DNA from: Hymenobacter lapidiphilus
GTDB taxonomy: Bacteria > Bacteroidota > Bacteroidia > Cytophagales > Hymenobacteraceae
Assembly (NCBI RefSeq): GCF_013377885.1
Contig: NZ_JABKAU010000023.1
Location: 1 to 64,000 of the forward strand
Length of the DNA stretch: 64,000 nt
Direction of reading: 5' to 3'
Shown here: positions 33,718-42,850 of the stretch, one piece after another
Position numbering within the stretch: position 1 is the stretch's first letter
How the letters are laid out: the number at the start of each line of letters is the position of its first letter
Translations under genes and position numbers: made by a program
Notes under the pieces: generated by a model
What the model was told of the DNA's origin: nothing
Database searches by the model: none
Seen by the model: only the letters and a program-made list of their open reading frames with translations

Positions 33718-33874
33718 GAGCTGTTAGCTAATAGCTGATGGCTGTTAGCTTTGAGTTTGATTAACAGATAATTACGCTAAAATCTAAGTCTGATTTTGCG
33801 CGAGAAGATACTCGTGTGCTGTTTCTTGTCAGAAAAAAGCTAACAGCTGTCAGCTTATGGCTAACAGCTTAGAA
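33718..33874. repeat. AGCT-type MITE-like element between ABC transporter genes
   Basis: The left end AGCTGTTAGCTAATAGCTG (33719 on) and the right end GCTAACAGCTGTCAGC (33839 on) are inverted relative to each other around about 85 bp. It splits the ATPase and permease genes. Confidence 0.6.
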
Positions 33875-33876
33875 AG

Positions 33877-34818
33877 CTACGCTACCGGCTCTTCCACCAG
33901 CGTTTCGGGCATGGTTTCACGCACCCGCCGGATAAAGATTTCGTTGATGCTCGGAATCAGCTCGCGGAAAGCGTGTACCTCCACGTTGCCGATGAGGTAG
34001 CGCAGCAAATCGTTGGGCGTAGTGCCGGCGTGCAGCCGGATAATGTCGTGGAAATGGTCGTTTTCGCGCTCATGATGCTCCAGCACCTCAAAATCGGGAT
34101 GCACCACCATCAGCCGGCCTTTGCCCTCTACCGAGTAAGTCTGGGTCCGGAAGGTATCCTTCACGGTGCTTACCGGCCCGTCGAGCACCTTGCGCGAACG
34201 GTTGATCAGGGCAATGTTGTCGCACATTTCCTCCACCGATTCCATGCGGTGGGTGGCCAGGATAATGGTTGCACCCTTGTCGCGCAGGGCCAGAATCTCG
34301 TCCTTGATGAGGTTGGCGTTGATGGGGTCGAAGCCCGAAAACGGCTCATCGAGGATGATAATACTGGGCTCGTGCAGCACGGTGGCAATAAACTGCACCT
34401 TCTGCTGCATGCCTTTACTCAGGTCTTCCACGTTTTTCTCCACCCAGGGCGTAAGGTCGAACCGCTGAATCCAGGCCTTGATGCGCTGGGTGGCATCGGT
34501 GCGGCTCAGGCCCTTCAGGCGGGCCAGGTACAGCAGCTGCTCGCCCACTTTCATTTTCTTGTACAGGCCACGCTCCTCGGGCAGGTAGCCGATTTCGGCA
34601 ATGTGGCGGGGCGCGAGCCTCTCGCCCCGGATGCGGATTTCGCCGCCATCGGCCCCAGTTATCTGGGTGATAATTCGGATGAGCGAGGTTTTGCCGGCGC
34701 CGTTGGGCCCGAGCAAACCGTAAATACTGCGGTCCGGAATTTCCAGGCTCACATCGTTCAGGGCGACGTGCTCGCCGTAGGTTTTGCGCACGTTCAGGGC
34801 TTCGAGGGCTGGTTGCAT
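33877..34818 (-). CDS. ABC transporter ATP-binding protein (NatA-like)
   Basis: The 313-aa ATPase has Walker A GPNGAGKTS (37-45), Q-loop region GYLPEERGLYKKM, signature EDLSKGMQQKVQF, Walker B SIIILDEPFSGFDP and the switch ATHRMESVEEMCD. A C-terminal extension of about 90 residues is typical of DrrA/NatA-type exporters (DUF4162-like). It energises the permease encoded 168 bp downstream. Confidence 0.95.
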   Translation of the reverse strand: MQPALEALNVRKTYGEHVALNDVSLEIPDRSIYGLLGPNGAGKTSLIRIITQITGADGGEIRIRGERLAPRHIAEIGYLPEERGLYKKMKVGEQLLYLARLKGLSRTDATQRIKAWIQRFDLTPWVEKNVEDLSKGMQQKVQFIATVLHEPSIIILDEPFSGFDPINANLIKDEILALRDKGATIILATHRMESVEEMCDNIALINRSRKVLDGPVSTVKDTFRTQTYSVEGKGRLMVVHPDFEVLEHHERENDHFHDIIRLHAGTTPNDLLRYLIGNVEVHAFRELIPSINEIFIRRVRETMPETLVEEPVA

Positions 34819-34846
34819 CTGTTAGCTGATAGCTATTAGCTTCTGT
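34817..34846. repeat. AGCT-type short repeat
   Basis: CTGTTAGCTGATAGCTATTAGCTTCTG lies directly upstream of the ABC ATPase start codon. It is the same unit family as at 33718, here without an obvious inverted partner. Confidence 0.45.
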
Positions 34847-34938
34847 TCGGAAGAATAAAGACTTGGAGAAACTTGCGGACGCTTAAATGTAGCGTTTTCT
34901 GAATTCTTGGATGGGCGAATTTCAACCAACCGGCTTCC

Positions 34939-35577
34939 TCAGTCCCGCAACTCGTGCAGCGCCGCTTCCAGCAGGTCGAGGTAGCGGCCGTAGCGGCGCT
35001 GGTGCTCCTTCTGGCCCGTGCGGTATGCTGCGTACATCAGCAACAACAACAGCACAATGCCCCCGCCCGCCATGCTCAGGTGCCATCCCCAGTTGGGTTG
35101 GCTAGGCTGTAGGTAGGCCCACAAATAGGTCCGGCGCACCACCACCGCAAACCCCGCTAACAATGCCAGCGACCCTACGCCCACATAGTCGTGCAGGCGC
35201 ATAAGGTGCCGAAACCGGATGATGCGGGTAGTTAGGAACTGATGGAGGTTGGCCTGTTGCTGTTCCATCTGGCCGATGAGCTTCAGCCGCTGGTACACAA
35301 TCAGGCCCACCAGACACAATATCGCAAAGATGCCCGCCGCAAAAAGCTGCAGCCTTACCGCATCACGGAAGAATATGAGCGCATCGAAAACGATTAGCAC
35401 CAATCCCATACCTACGAATTTCAATTCCCGGGAAGCGTTTTTCTTCAGCCCAATCAATGGATTGGAAGAGCTATAGGACGTGAGCATAGTGCGGAGGGCT
35501 TGTTCAGAAGTAATGGTATCCGCAGGAAATCCAATGGGCTGGTGCTGCCAGCGGCTCTTCAAGTCATCGAGTTCCAT
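34939..35577 (-). CDS. Four-helix membrane protein cotranscribed with ECF sigma factor
   Basis: The 212-aa protein has a 48-residue cytoplasmic N-terminus beginning MELDDLKSRWQHQPIGFPAD, four TM helices (about 52-70, 74-94, 128-147 and 166-186) and a short basic tail. Its first codon overlaps the stop of the sigma factor gene. The DLKSRWQ-type N-terminus followed by membrane helices is common in Bacteroidota partners of ECF sigma factors, so it may sequester the sigma factor; there is no zinc-binding anti-sigma motif. Function is inferred from context only. Confidence 0.75.
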   Translation of the reverse strand: MELDDLKSRWQHQPIGFPADTITSEQALRTMLTSYSSSNPLIGLKKNASRELKFVGMGLVLIVFDALIFFRDAVRLQLFAAGIFAILCLVGLIVYQRLKLIGQMEQQQANLHQFLTTRIIRFRHLMRLHDYVGVGSLALLAGFAVVVRRTYLWAYLQPSQPNWGWHLSMAGGGIVLLLLLMYAAYRTGQKEHQRRYGRYLDLLEAALHELRD

Positions 35578-36092
35578 CAGGCGGGTTGGGTTAGCAGTTG
35601 GCGAAGCTTGTCTTGCACCCGGTGCATTTTCACACGCACGTTATTTTGGGTGATGCCGAGGATATCGGCCATTTCGGCGTAGGTCTTTTCTTCCAGATAG
35701 AGCAACACGAAGGCCTTTTCGACGTCGGAAAGCCGTGCGATGGCTCGGTAGAGCTCAAGCAGGTCGTCGGGGTCGGGGCCTTCGGGCGGGGGCGCGGGCA
35801 TTTCGGGCAGCCCATCGGGGCCGGGCAGACGGGCCGCGGCGGGCTGGCGGCCGCGGCGGCGCAGGTCCGATATAGCCACGTTCAGGGCCACCCGATACAG
35901 CCAGGTCCCCACCTGCACGTCGGGCCGGGCCTCGTAGCGCGGCCATGCCCGCCACAGCTGCAGCACAATTTCCTGGTACAAGTCCTGCCGGTCGTCGGCA
36001 TCGGCGCAGTATAGGCGTGCCACCCGCCGCAGCCGGGGCTGGTGGGCGTTCAGGAGTTCCAGGAATTCCGGTGCGAGCGGAGCAGATGCCAT
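35577..36092 (-). CDS. ECF-type RNA polymerase sigma factor
   Basis: The 171-aa protein has sigma region 2 (ADDRQDLYQEIVLQLWRAWP and TWLYRVALNVAISDLRR) and region 4 (VEKAFVLLYLEEKTYAEMADILGITQNNVRVKMHRVQDKL) joined by a Pro-rich linker. It directs RNA polymerase to a specific regulon. It overlaps the membrane-protein gene downstream by 1 bp, and is divergent from an M50 metallopeptidase gene, suggesting a sigma/anti-sigma/protease module. Confidence 0.95.
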   Translation of the reverse strand: MASAPLAPEFLELLNAHQPRLRRVARLYCADADDRQDLYQEIVLQLWRAWPRYEARPDVQVGTWLYRVALNVAISDLRRRGRQPAAARLPGPDGLPEMPAPPPEGPDPDDLLELYRAIARLSDVEKAFVLLYLEEKTYAEMADILGITQNNVRVKMHRVQDKLRQLLTQPA

Positions 36093-36329
36093 CGGGAGGA
36101 GATTTGACGTCTATATCGACGGTTTTCAGTCAGCATTACAGGATTAAGATATTTTATTTTCCCACTGAGCAACACACCAAGGAGTAGGCAAGGAGTCTGT
36201 TCCGCCAGACATATCTATGGCCCAGCAAAGCACCCCAGAAACATGTATTTATACCTATATTTCAGTGCAATAGCAAGCTGTTCAAGCTATTCACAGTTTG
36301 CTGTATCGCCATCTACAATCAGCCACCAC

Positions 36330-37508
36330 ATGAAAAAAGCTCGTCTCCTAATCATCATCGTAGGCTCTGCGCTGATCGGGGTAGTGATTGGCCGGAGTCT
36401 CGTTAAGCTGATTCCGGCACCCGACCTCCATCCACTCTTTGGTCATGCCGTTGGATGGGCTGAAAACCTGCTCAAAGCAGGAGCTGTGCTGATGGCAATG
36501 TGGGCCGCACTGGCCGCGCACGAATTGGGCCACCTGCTGGTAGGCTTGGGCCAGGGGTTTCGCTTTGTCCTCTTCGTGGCGGGGCTATTGGGCGTCCGCC
36601 GCCACCCGCTTACCGACCGGATACAGGTATATTTCAATCGTGACCTGGCCCTGGCAGGGGGCGTGGCGGCCACCGTACCGACCCGCCGCGGCCCCCGGCT
36701 ACGGCAGCAATTGGCGGCCATCTGTGCCGCGGGCCCGCTAACCAGCCTGCTCACCGGTGCAGCAGCCCTAGCCACGGGCTGGCACCTGCTGCACTCGCCC
36801 ACCACCACGCTCCTAAACACGGTAGGCGGGCGAACCGGGGTGGTTTTCCTGCTGGTATTCGGACTGATGTCGGTAATGCTGTTTTTGGCTACTACGCTGC
36901 CCAAACGCACGGGTCCTTTCTTCACCGACCGGGGCCGGTTTTTCCGGCTATTGGGCGGTGGGCCAGCTGCGGCCACCGAGCAGGCCCAGCTAGAGTTGTT
37001 GGCCCATGTCCAGTCGGGCCAGCCCTACGCAGAGCTCGACTCCGACCAGTTAGCGCTGCTGCTTGCTGATGAGGAACCGCTCGTACGCTGCTTTGCGCAC
37101 TTTATGGCCTACTACCGCGGCCTCGATCGGGCCGAGGATTTGGCGGCGCTAGGCCATATCCGCGCTGCCGAAGAGCTGGCCAATAACCAGCCACAGCTTT
37201 TCCGGAACGAAATCAGCAAAGAGCGCGCCTTTGCCGAAGCTTTTGTAGCCCGCGACGCAACTGCCGCCGAGCAGGCCTGGCACACCATCAAACCAGCCCT
37301 GCGCCAAACGCCCACCGCCCAGCACTACCTCGTGCAGGCAGCCTTGGCGCTGGCCCACCAGAATACCAGCGAAGCCCGCCGCCTCGCCCACCAAGGACAG
37401 CAGGCATTGCCCGCCACGCCCACCAAAACCGAAGATGTGCTACGGGCCAAGCTGCTCCGTCGGATGGTAGATTCCCTGCCCGATGCGCCCCTGCAAACAC
37501 TACCGTAG
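36330..37508 (+). CDS. M50 family intramembrane metallopeptidase-like protein
   Basis: The 392-aa membrane protein starts MKKARLLIIIVGSALIG. A TM with AALAAHELGHLLVGLG holds the zinc-binding HELGH motif, and FTDRGRFFRLLGG supplies a D-x-G-R motif equivalent to the distal Asp ligand of site-2 proteases. AAGPLTSLL follows the usual GP motif. The C-terminal 160 residues are helical, TPR-like and cytoplasmic. It could cleave a membrane regulator; the adjacent ECF sigma and membrane partner are candidates. The ATG at 36330 is chosen over 36243 because it gives the usual N-terminal helix. Confidence 0.82.
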   Translation: MKKARLLIIIVGSALIGVVIGRSLVKLIPAPDLHPLFGHAVGWAENLLKAGAVLMAMWAALAAHELGHLLVGLGQGFRFVLFVAGLLGVRRHPLTDRIQVYFNRDLALAGGVAATVPTRRGPRLRQQLAAICAAGPLTSLLTGAAALATGWHLLHSPTTTLLNTVGGRTGVVFLLVFGLMSVMLFLATTLPKRTGPFFTDRGRFFRLLGGGPAAATEQAQLELLAHVQSGQPYAELDSDQLALLLADEEPLVRCFAHFMAYYRGLDRAEDLAALGHIRAAEELANNQPQLFRNEISKERAFAEAFVARDATAAEQAWHTIKPALRQTPTAQHYLVQAALALAHQNTSEARRLAHQGQQALPATPTKTEDVLRAKLLRRMVDSLPDAPLQTLP

Positions 37509-37537
37509 CCGTCTGCCAACCGGAACGCTGCATCATG

Positions 37538-37574
37538 AAAAGTGCCGGCCTCTTTTGGGGCGGGCGCTTTTTAT
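37538..37574 (+). terminator. Candidate terminator of the M50 gene
   Basis: AAAGTGCCGGCC pairs imperfectly with GGGGCGGGCGCTTTT and is followed by a T-rich run, 30 bp after the stop codon. Confidence 0.6.
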
Positions 37575-37617
37575 TTTCTCGCGCACCTCCACGAAAAAAA
37601 CTTTATCACATCGTGTA

Positions 37618-37752
37618 ATGCCCGCCGAAAACCGTCGATATACCCGGCAAATCTCCTCCCAGCGGCAGCTGCTCGGCTCACCGGAATTACTGAAATCGTT
37701 GAACGACCATTTCAGAACAGCCAAACAATTCTATTCAAGAAATCAGCACTGA
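37618..37752 (+). CDS. Possible 44-aa small protein
   Basis: The ORF starts MPAENRRYTRQISSQRQLLG and is basic and helical. It is followed 31 bp later by a terminator-like hairpin, which is the main reason to record it. There is no recognised family and it may be a chance frame. Confidence 0.2.
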   Translation: MPAENRRYTRQISSQRQLLGSPELLKSLNDHFRTAKQFYSRNQH

Positions 37753-37783
37753 TTTCAGCATGTGAGGACGCGACCTAAGCAGC

Positions 37784-37810
37784 AACAGGCGCTTTTGCTA
37801 CGCCTGTTTT
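37784..37810 (+). terminator. Terminator-like hairpin with T-tract
   Basis: AACAGGCG (37784-37791) faces CGCCTGTT (37801-37808), followed by TT. It lies 178 bp before the TraB/GumN gene. Confidence 0.5.
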
Positions 37811-37987
37811 ACCGCCACCCAACTACGACCCGATGAGCCGGAGTACCTTTCGGGCGAAAGCAGCTTAACGATAGTTCTGAGGCCGTCAACCTGCTGCATC
37901 AAGCCACGCACAAGCTCACGGCTGGCCCACAAATCAAAAAGTCATTTAAAACCATCCCCTCCCCTTTTCCACCTTTTCCTGTAAAAA

Positions 37988-38887
37988 ATGCGTCTTTTTA
38001 GCCTCTCGTTCGCCGCCACTTTACTACTTGCCAGTCCGCTTGCTCAGGCCCAAAAGGTGGCTAAAGCTCCCAAAACAGCTACTGCTCCGGCAACAACTAA
38101 ATCCCTGCTCTGGGAAATTTCGGGCAACAAGCTCGCCAAACCCTCTTACGTGTTTGGCACCATCCACCTGCTTTGCGCCGACGACCTGAAGATGAGCGAG
38201 GCCGTGAAAAAGGCCATCGATAACTCCCAGCAAATTGCACTGGAGGTGGATATGGATAGCCCCACGATGATGGAGGAGATGCGCGGCCAGATGATGCTAC
38301 CAGCCGGCCAGACCGTGCAGGGCTGCATGACGAAGGAAGAATACGCCGCCGTGAGTGAATATTACACCAACGAGCTGAAGATGCCCTTCGCCCAAATGGG
38401 CACCATGAAACCCTTCATCCTGTCGTCGTTGATGTACCCCAAAACGCTCGGCTGCCCGGTAGGCAGCTACGAGGGGACGTTGGTAGACATAGCCAAAGCC
38501 AAGCAGTTAGAAGTTATCGGCCTCGAAACGGTAGCCGATCAAATGGGCATATTCGATAAAATCCCCTGCGACAAGCAGGCCCGCATGCTGTCGGATATGG
38601 TAGCCAAGCGCAGCGAAGCCCAGCAGGAGTTCAAGGCCCTGTTCCAGCTATACCAGGCCCAAGACGTCGAAGGCCTCCTAAAAGCCTCACTGGCCAGCCA
38701 GTTCGGTATGAAGGAATACGAGGATGAACTCATCACCAACCGCAACAAGCGCTGGATACCTCTGATGGCCCAACAAGCCTCCAACAAACCCACCTTTTTC
38801 GCCGTCGGTGCCGCCCACCTGGGTGGATCAAATGGCGTACTAACGCTGCTCCGTCAGCAAGGGTACCAGGTAAAACCTGTTCTGTAG
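37988..38887 (+). CDS. TraB/GumN family protein
   Basis: The 299-aa protein is exported (signal MRLFSLSFAATLLLASPLAQ) and matches TraB/GumN: LLWEISGNKLAKPSYVFGTIHLLC (the GTIH motif), IALEVDMDSP, KPFILSSLMYPK and the closing FFAVGAAHLGGSNGVLTLLRQQGY. The family is related to TIKI metalloproteases, and the GTIH and AAHLGG motifs are the likely metal site. Its bacterial role is unclear. It is monocistronic with a strong terminator. Confidence 0.93.
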   Translation: MRLFSLSFAATLLLASPLAQAQKVAKAPKTATAPATTKSLLWEISGNKLAKPSYVFGTIHLLCADDLKMSEAVKKAIDNSQQIALEVDMDSPTMMEEMRGQMMLPAGQTVQGCMTKEEYAAVSEYYTNELKMPFAQMGTMKPFILSSLMYPKTLGCPVGSYEGTLVDIAKAKQLEVIGLETVADQMGIFDKIPCDKQARMLSDMVAKRSEAQQEFKALFQLYQAQDVEGLLKASLASQFGMKEYEDELITNRNKRWIPLMAQQASNKPTFFAVGAAHLGGSNGVLTLLRQQGYQVKPVL

Positions 38888-38910
38888 CCCCAGACAGGTC
38901 TCAGGCAGTA

Positions 38911-38947
38911 AAAAAGCCCGCTTTCCGGTTAAGGAAGGCGGGCTTTT
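38911..38947. terminator. Bidirectional intrinsic terminator
   Basis: AAAAAGCCCGCTTTCC pairs with GGAAGGCGGGCTTTT around GGTTAA, between the convergent TraB/GumN and dnaJ genes. Confidence 0.85.
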
Positions 38948-38995
38948 CTGTGAAGGGAGAATATCGACGGATTATTTTGCTGGCTAAACCAGCAG

Positions 38996-40138
38996 CTACG
39001 CGAAGTACTCCTTTACTTTCTCGAAGAAGCCCTTGTCGTTTTTACCCGGGCTGGGCGTGAAATTACGCGAGTCGCGCAGCTTTTCGAGTAACTCACGCTC
39101 CTCATTGCTCACGTTTTTGGGGGTCCAGACGTTGAGGTGGATGAGCTGGTCGCCACGGCCGTAGCCATTGATGTCCTTGATGCCCTTGCCGCGCAGGCGC
39201 AGGATTTTACCCGGCTGGGTGCCCGGCTCCACCTTGATTTTCACCTTGCCCTCGATGGTCGGCACCTCGATGTTGGAGCCCAAAGCGGCATCCACGAACG
39301 AGATATACTGCTCGAACATGATGTTGTTGCCCTCGCGGCGCAACAGCTCGTGCGGCTCTTCCTCAATCTGAATAAGCAGGTCGCCGGGCACGCCACCACG
39401 CTCGGGGTAGTTGCCCTTGCCGGTCATGCTCAGCTGCATGCCCTCGGCCACGCCGGCCGGGATATTGATGGGAATGACCTCCTCATGCAGCTGGCGGCCG
39501 TCGCCCTTGCAGGTGTCGCAGGTGCTGGTTACCACTTTGCCTTCGCCCTCGCAGGTGGGGCAGGTACTGGCGCTTACCATTTGGCCGAGCATGGTGTTCA
39601 CCACGCGCTTCACCTGGCCCTGGCCGTTGCAGGTGCCGCAGGTTTTCAGGTCGGTACCGTTTTTGGCACCCGTGCCCGAGCATGGCTCGCAGGCCACGTA
39701 GCGCTTCACCTTTATCTTCTTCTCGACGCCGTTGGCAATTTCTTCCAGATCGAGCTTGAGCTTGATGCGCAGGTTGGAACCCTTGCGCACGCGCCGCCCG
39801 CCCTGCTGGCCCCGGCCGCCCCCGAAGAAGCTCTCGAAGCCGCCGCCGCCGAAAATGTCGCCGAACTGGCTGAAGATGTCCTCCATGTTGGGGTTGCCGC
39901 CGCCGTTGCCGCCCATGCCCTGGTGGCCGTACTGGTCGTAGCGGGCACGCTTCTGCTCATTGCTGAGCACCTCGTACGCCTCGGCCGCCTCCTTAAACTT
40001 GTCCTCGGCCGTAGGGTCGTCGGGGTTTTTGTCGGGGTGATACTTGATGGCCACCTTGCGGTAGGCCTTCTTAATCTCGTCGCCCGCCGCGTTTTTGGCC
40101 ACGCTCAGCACCTCGTAATAATCTCGCTTCGTTGCCAT
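38996..40138 (-). CDS. DnaJ, Hsp40 co-chaperone
   Basis: The 380-aa type I J-protein has a J domain with [10 protein letters not shown] (HPD motif near 33-35), a Gly/Phe-rich region (about 72-110) and four zinc-finger repeats [24 protein letters not shown] and CDTCKGDG, then a substrate-binding C-terminal domain. It stimulates DnaK ATPase and delivers substrates. It follows grpE on the same strand; a 31-bp perfect palindrome lies between the two genes. Confidence 0.98.
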   Translation of the reverse strand: MATKRDYYEVLSVAKNAAGDEIKKAYRKVAIKYHPDKNPDDPTAEDKFKEAAEAYEVLSNEQKRARYDQYGHQGMGGNGGGNPNMEDIFSQFGDIFGGGGFESFFGGGRGQQGGRRVRKGSNLRIKLKLDLEEIANGVEKKIKVKRYVACEPCSGTGAKNGTDLKTCGTCNGQGQVKRVVNTMLGQMVSASTCPTCEGEGKVVTSTCDTCKGDGRQLHEEVIPINIPAGVAEGMQLSMTGKGNYPERGGVPGDLLIQIEEEPHELLRREGNNIMFEQYISFVDAALGSNIEVPTIEGKVKIKVEPGTQPGKILRLRGKGIKDINGYGRGDQLIHLNVWTPKNVSNEERELLEKLRDSRNFTPSPGKNDKGFFEKVKEYFA

Positions 40139-40153
40139 GTTGTTGTATTTCGT

Positions 40154-40239
40154 CTGTCATGCTGACGAAGGACGCATCTCTACCAAAGTGGTAATCCTTC
40201 GAAGAAGCGGTAGAGATGCGTCCTTCGTCAGCATGACAG
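40154..40239. repeat. Perfect 31-bp-arm palindrome between grpE and dnaJ
   Basis: Arms 40154-40184 and 40209-40239 are exact reverse complements (starting CTGTCATGCTGACGAAGGAC) with a 24-bp spacer. It belongs to the GTCATGCTGA palindrome family and would form a strong hairpin in a grpE-dnaJ transcript. Confidence 0.9.
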
Positions 40240-40251
40240 GCGTTGTTTCGT

Positions 40252-40794
40252 TTACTGGCCCAGCACCACTTTGGCGTGGCGTAGCACCTTATCTCCCAGA
40301 TAGTAGCCCTTCTCCACTTCGTCCACTATTTTGCCCTTCATGTCCTCCGACGGAGCCGGAATCTGGGTAATAGCTTCGTGTAGCTCGGGGTCGAAGGCTG
40401 TGCCTGCGGCATTCATCGGAGTCAGTCCCTTCTGCTCCAGAATTTTACCAAGCTTGTTCTGGATGATGTTCATGGCCTCGCGCACGGTGCCGGCATCTTC
40501 GGTGGTCTGGGTGTGGTGACGGGCCCGTTCAAAATCATCCAGCACGGGCAGCAACACAACCATCAACTCCTGGTTGGCGCTCTTGAACAGGTCGATGCGC
40601 TCCTTGGAAGTGCGACGCTTGTAGTTCTCAAACTCAGCCGCCAGGCGCAGGTACTTGTCCTTAAGGTCGGCCAGCTCGGTATCGGCCGCGGGAACACCGG
40701 TTTCGGTCGTTGGCTCGTCGGTCATTTCGCCAGCCACGGGGGCAGCGGGGTCGGTCAGGTTGTCGTCCTGGGGCAGGTTCTGGTCGTCAGCCAT
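40252..40794 (-). CDS. GrpE, nucleotide exchange factor of DnaK
   Basis: The 180-aa protein has a disordered acidic N-terminus, a long coiled coil (LADLKDKYLRLAAEFENYKRRTSKER) and the C-terminal beta-wing region TAFDPELHEAITQIPAPSEDMKGKIVDEVEKGYYLGDKVLRHAKVVL. It releases ADP from DnaK. The ATG at 40794 (MADDQNLPQ) is chosen over the open frame to 40872, which is out of family. dnaJ follows; dnaK is elsewhere. Confidence 0.96.
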   Translation of the reverse strand: MADDQNLPQDDNLTDPAAPVAGEMTDEPTTETGVPAADTELADLKDKYLRLAAEFENYKRRTSKERIDLFKSANQELMVVLLPVLDDFERARHHTQTTEDAGTVREAMNIIQNKLGKILEQKGLTPMNAAGTAFDPELHEAITQIPAPSEDMKGKIVDEVEKGYYLGDKVLRHAKVVLGQ

Positions 40795-40902
40795 AGTCGT
40801 AAAATATCGTCGAAAAGGGTTTTTCACTGGATTAGCCGAAAGGCAAGAGGCCGGGTGCAAGCAATAGGCCAAAGCGGTATTGGCTGTCAGTTTGGCACAA
40901 AC

Positions 40903-40943
40903 AACGGGCCGGGCGCAGGAGTCGTTCCTGCACCCGGCCCGTT
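40903..40943 (-). terminator. Terminator of obgE
   Basis: AACGGGCCGGGCGCAGGA (40903-40920) pairs with TCCTGCACCCGGCCCGTT (40926-40943) around GTCGT. It lies 12 bp beyond the obgE stop and upstream of grpE. Confidence 0.85.
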
Positions 40944-40955
40944 ATTTATGGCACT

Positions 40956-41951
40956 CTACTCCGCGTGCAGCGCCGTCCAGATCATGTCTTTCAGCGGCTG
41001 GATGTTTTTGTTGGTCAGGCTGGAAATGAAAACGGTAGGCAGCTCGGTGGGCAGCGTGGCCCGGATTTCCTCCTCCAACTCCTCATCAAGCATATCCGAC
41101 TTGGTGATGGCCAGCAGCCGTTTCTTGTCCAGCAACTCGGGGTTGAACTGCTCCAACTCGCTGAGTAGCACCTGGTACTCGGCATTGATGTCGGGCGAGT
41201 CGCAGCTGATCATAAACAGCAGAATCGAGTTACGTTCGACGTGACGCAGGAAGCGGTGGCCCAAGCCTTTACCCTCGGCCGCCCCCTCAATAATGCCCGG
41301 AATATCGGCCATCACAAACGACTTGTAGTCGCGGTAGGCGACTACACCCAGGTTGGGCGTTAGGGTGGTGAAGGCGTAATCGGCAATTTTGGGCGTGGCG
41401 GCCGAAACCACCGAAAGCAGCGTGCTCTTGCCCGCGTTCGGGAAGCCCACCAGGCCCACATCGGCCAGCAGCTTGAGTTCCAGAATCACCCACTCATCAA
41501 TGCCCTCCTCGCCGGGCTGGGCATAGCTGGGCGCCTGGTTGGTAGCCGATTTGAAGTGGTCGTTGCCGAGGCCGCCGCGGCCGCCGGGCGTCAGAATCAG
41601 GCGCTGGCCAGCTTCGGTAATCTCCAGCTTCTTCTCGCCGGTTTCGGCGTCGCGGGCTACCGTGCCCAGCGGCACCTGAATAATAATATCCTGGCCCTGC
41701 TTACCGGAACGCAGGTTTTCGCCGCCGCCTTCGCCCGCCTCGGCAATCAGGTGCTTCCGAAACTGCAGGTGCAGCAACGTCCACAGCTGGGAGCTGCCCT
41801 CCAGAATAATGTGACCACCACGGCCGCCGTCGCCACCATCAGGCCCACCGTTGGGCAGGCCCTTGGCCCGGAAAAAGTGGTGCGAACCTGCCCCGCCCCG
41901 GCCCGAGCGGCAATTGATTTTAACGTAGTCGATGAAGTTATTAGAAGCCAA
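40956..41951 (-). CDS. Obg family GTPase (ObgE/CgtA)
   Basis: The 331-aa essential GTPase has the Gly-rich Obg domain ([28 protein letters not shown]) and a G domain with [12 protein letters not shown] (G1), FTTLTPNLG (switch I), DIPGIIEGA (G3) and TKSDM (G4). It works in ribosome assembly and stress signalling. The normal N-terminus ([13 protein letters not shown]) is preceded in frame only by a TTG at 41951; the apparent ATG at 42020 would read through a palindromic repeat. TTG is therefore the likely start. Confidence 0.95.
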   Translation of the reverse strand: MASNNFIDYVKINCRSGRGGAGSHHFFRAKGLPNGGPDGGDGGRGGHIILEGSSQLWTLLHLQFRKHLIAEAGEGGGENLRSGKQGQDIIIQVPLGTVARDAETGEKKLEITEAGQRLILTPGGRGGLGNDHFKSATNQAPSYAQPGEEGIDEWVILELKLLADVGLVGFPNAGKSTLLSVVSAATPKIADYAFTTLTPNLGVVAYRDYKSFVMADIPGIIEGAAEGKGLGHRFLRHVERNSILLFMISCDSPDINAEYQVLLSELEQFNPELLDKKRLLAITKSDMLDEELEEEIRATLPTELPTVFISSLTNKNIQPLKDMIWTALHAE

Positions 41952-42013
41952 TTTCGTTGCGAAGCTAGGAGTTGGAAGACAGGAGATAGAAGCCCTATCA
42001 TCCCTAAAAAAGA

Positions 42014-42062
42014 CTGTCATCCTGCCCCTTCCGCTGGTTGAGCGGAGTACGCAGGATGACAG
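42014..42062. repeat. Palindromic repeat between obgE and adk
   Basis: CTGTCATCCTGC (42014-42025) and GCAGGATGACAG (42051-42062) flank an inner CCGCT/AGCGG hairpin. It is the short member of the GTCATnCTG palindrome family. Confidence 0.75.
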
Positions 42063-42105
42063 AAGGGAGATTCTGCCGCAGCCCGAGCGGGCCGCAGCGG
42101 CAAAG

Positions 42106-42729
42106 TTACGCTTTTACTTCCTTGGTAGCCTGCTGGCTGCCGCTGGTAGTAGCGGGCTGGTGCTGATCGAGGATGGCGCAGATCTGGCCGAAAATATTAT
42201 CGATGGCCCCAATCCCGTTCAGGGCGTGAAATTTATTCTGGGTAGCATAGTAGCCGGCCACTTGGGCGGTTTCGGTGTTGTACACCGTCACGCGCCGGGT
42301 GATTTTAGCCTCATCCTGGTCGTCGGGGCGGCCCGAGGTTTTACCACGTTCCAGCAGCCGCTTCACCAGCTCCTGCTCCTGCACTTCCAGCGCCACCATG
42401 CACGACACCTTGGTATTGTGCACAGCCAGCAACTGGTCGAGGCTTTCGGCCTGGGGCACGGTACGCGGGAAACCATCGAAGATGAAGCCTGCCGCCTGCT
42501 CGTTCTCTTTGAGGGCCGAACCAATCATGCCGATTACTACCTCATCGGGCACTAACAGGCCTTCGTCCATGAGCTTTTTGGCTTTCAGGCCCAGCTCAGT
42601 ACCGCGGGTAATCTGGGCCCGCAGCAGGTCGCCGGTAGAGAGGTGCACCAGGTTATAGCGGGCAATCAGCTTCTGACTTTGCGTGCCTTTACCGGCCCCG
42701 GGAGGGCCAAATAGTACAAGATTAAGCAT
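42106..42729 (-). CDS. Adenylate kinase
   Basis: The 207-aa enzyme interconverts ATP+AMP and 2 ADP. It has the P-loop [14 protein letters not shown] (near 6-19), [10 protein letters not shown] in the NMP-binding region, [12 protein letters not shown] and [14 protein letters not shown]. The LID is the short type without zinc cysteines. The ATG at 42729 puts the P-loop at the normal distance. It follows hpt on the same strand; the C-terminal 15 residues are an extra Ser/Thr/Gln-rich tail. Confidence 0.97.
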   Translation of the reverse strand: MLNLVLFGPPGAGKGTQSQKLIARYNLVHLSTGDLLRAQITRGTELGLKAKKLMDEGLLVPDEVVIGMIGSALKENEQAAGFIFDGFPRTVPQAESLDQLLAVHNTKVSCMVALEVQEQELVKRLLERGKTSGRPDDQDEAKITRRVTVYNTETAQVAGYYATQNKFHALNGIGAIDNIFGQICAILDQHQPATTSGSQQATKEVKA

Positions 42730-42850
42730 GAGCAGCGAGGAGTTACGCGGAAAGGTTGAAATAGGCGGGTTTGGGAAATATAAGCACGAAACGGCAAACG
42801 CCCCGCGCAAAGCTACGGCCGGAATCCGGTATCGGAGGCGACGGTCCGGC

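Larger units (their letters stand above)
37509..37987. other. Intergenic region with two hairpins and one doubtful small ORF
   Basis: This 479-bp gap holds a terminator after the M50 gene (about 37538-37574), a doubtful 44-codon ORF (37618-37752) and a second terminator-like hairpin (37784-37810). The rest (37811-37987) shows nothing clear apart from sequence expected to hold the promoter of the TraB/GumN gene. Confidence 0.6.
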
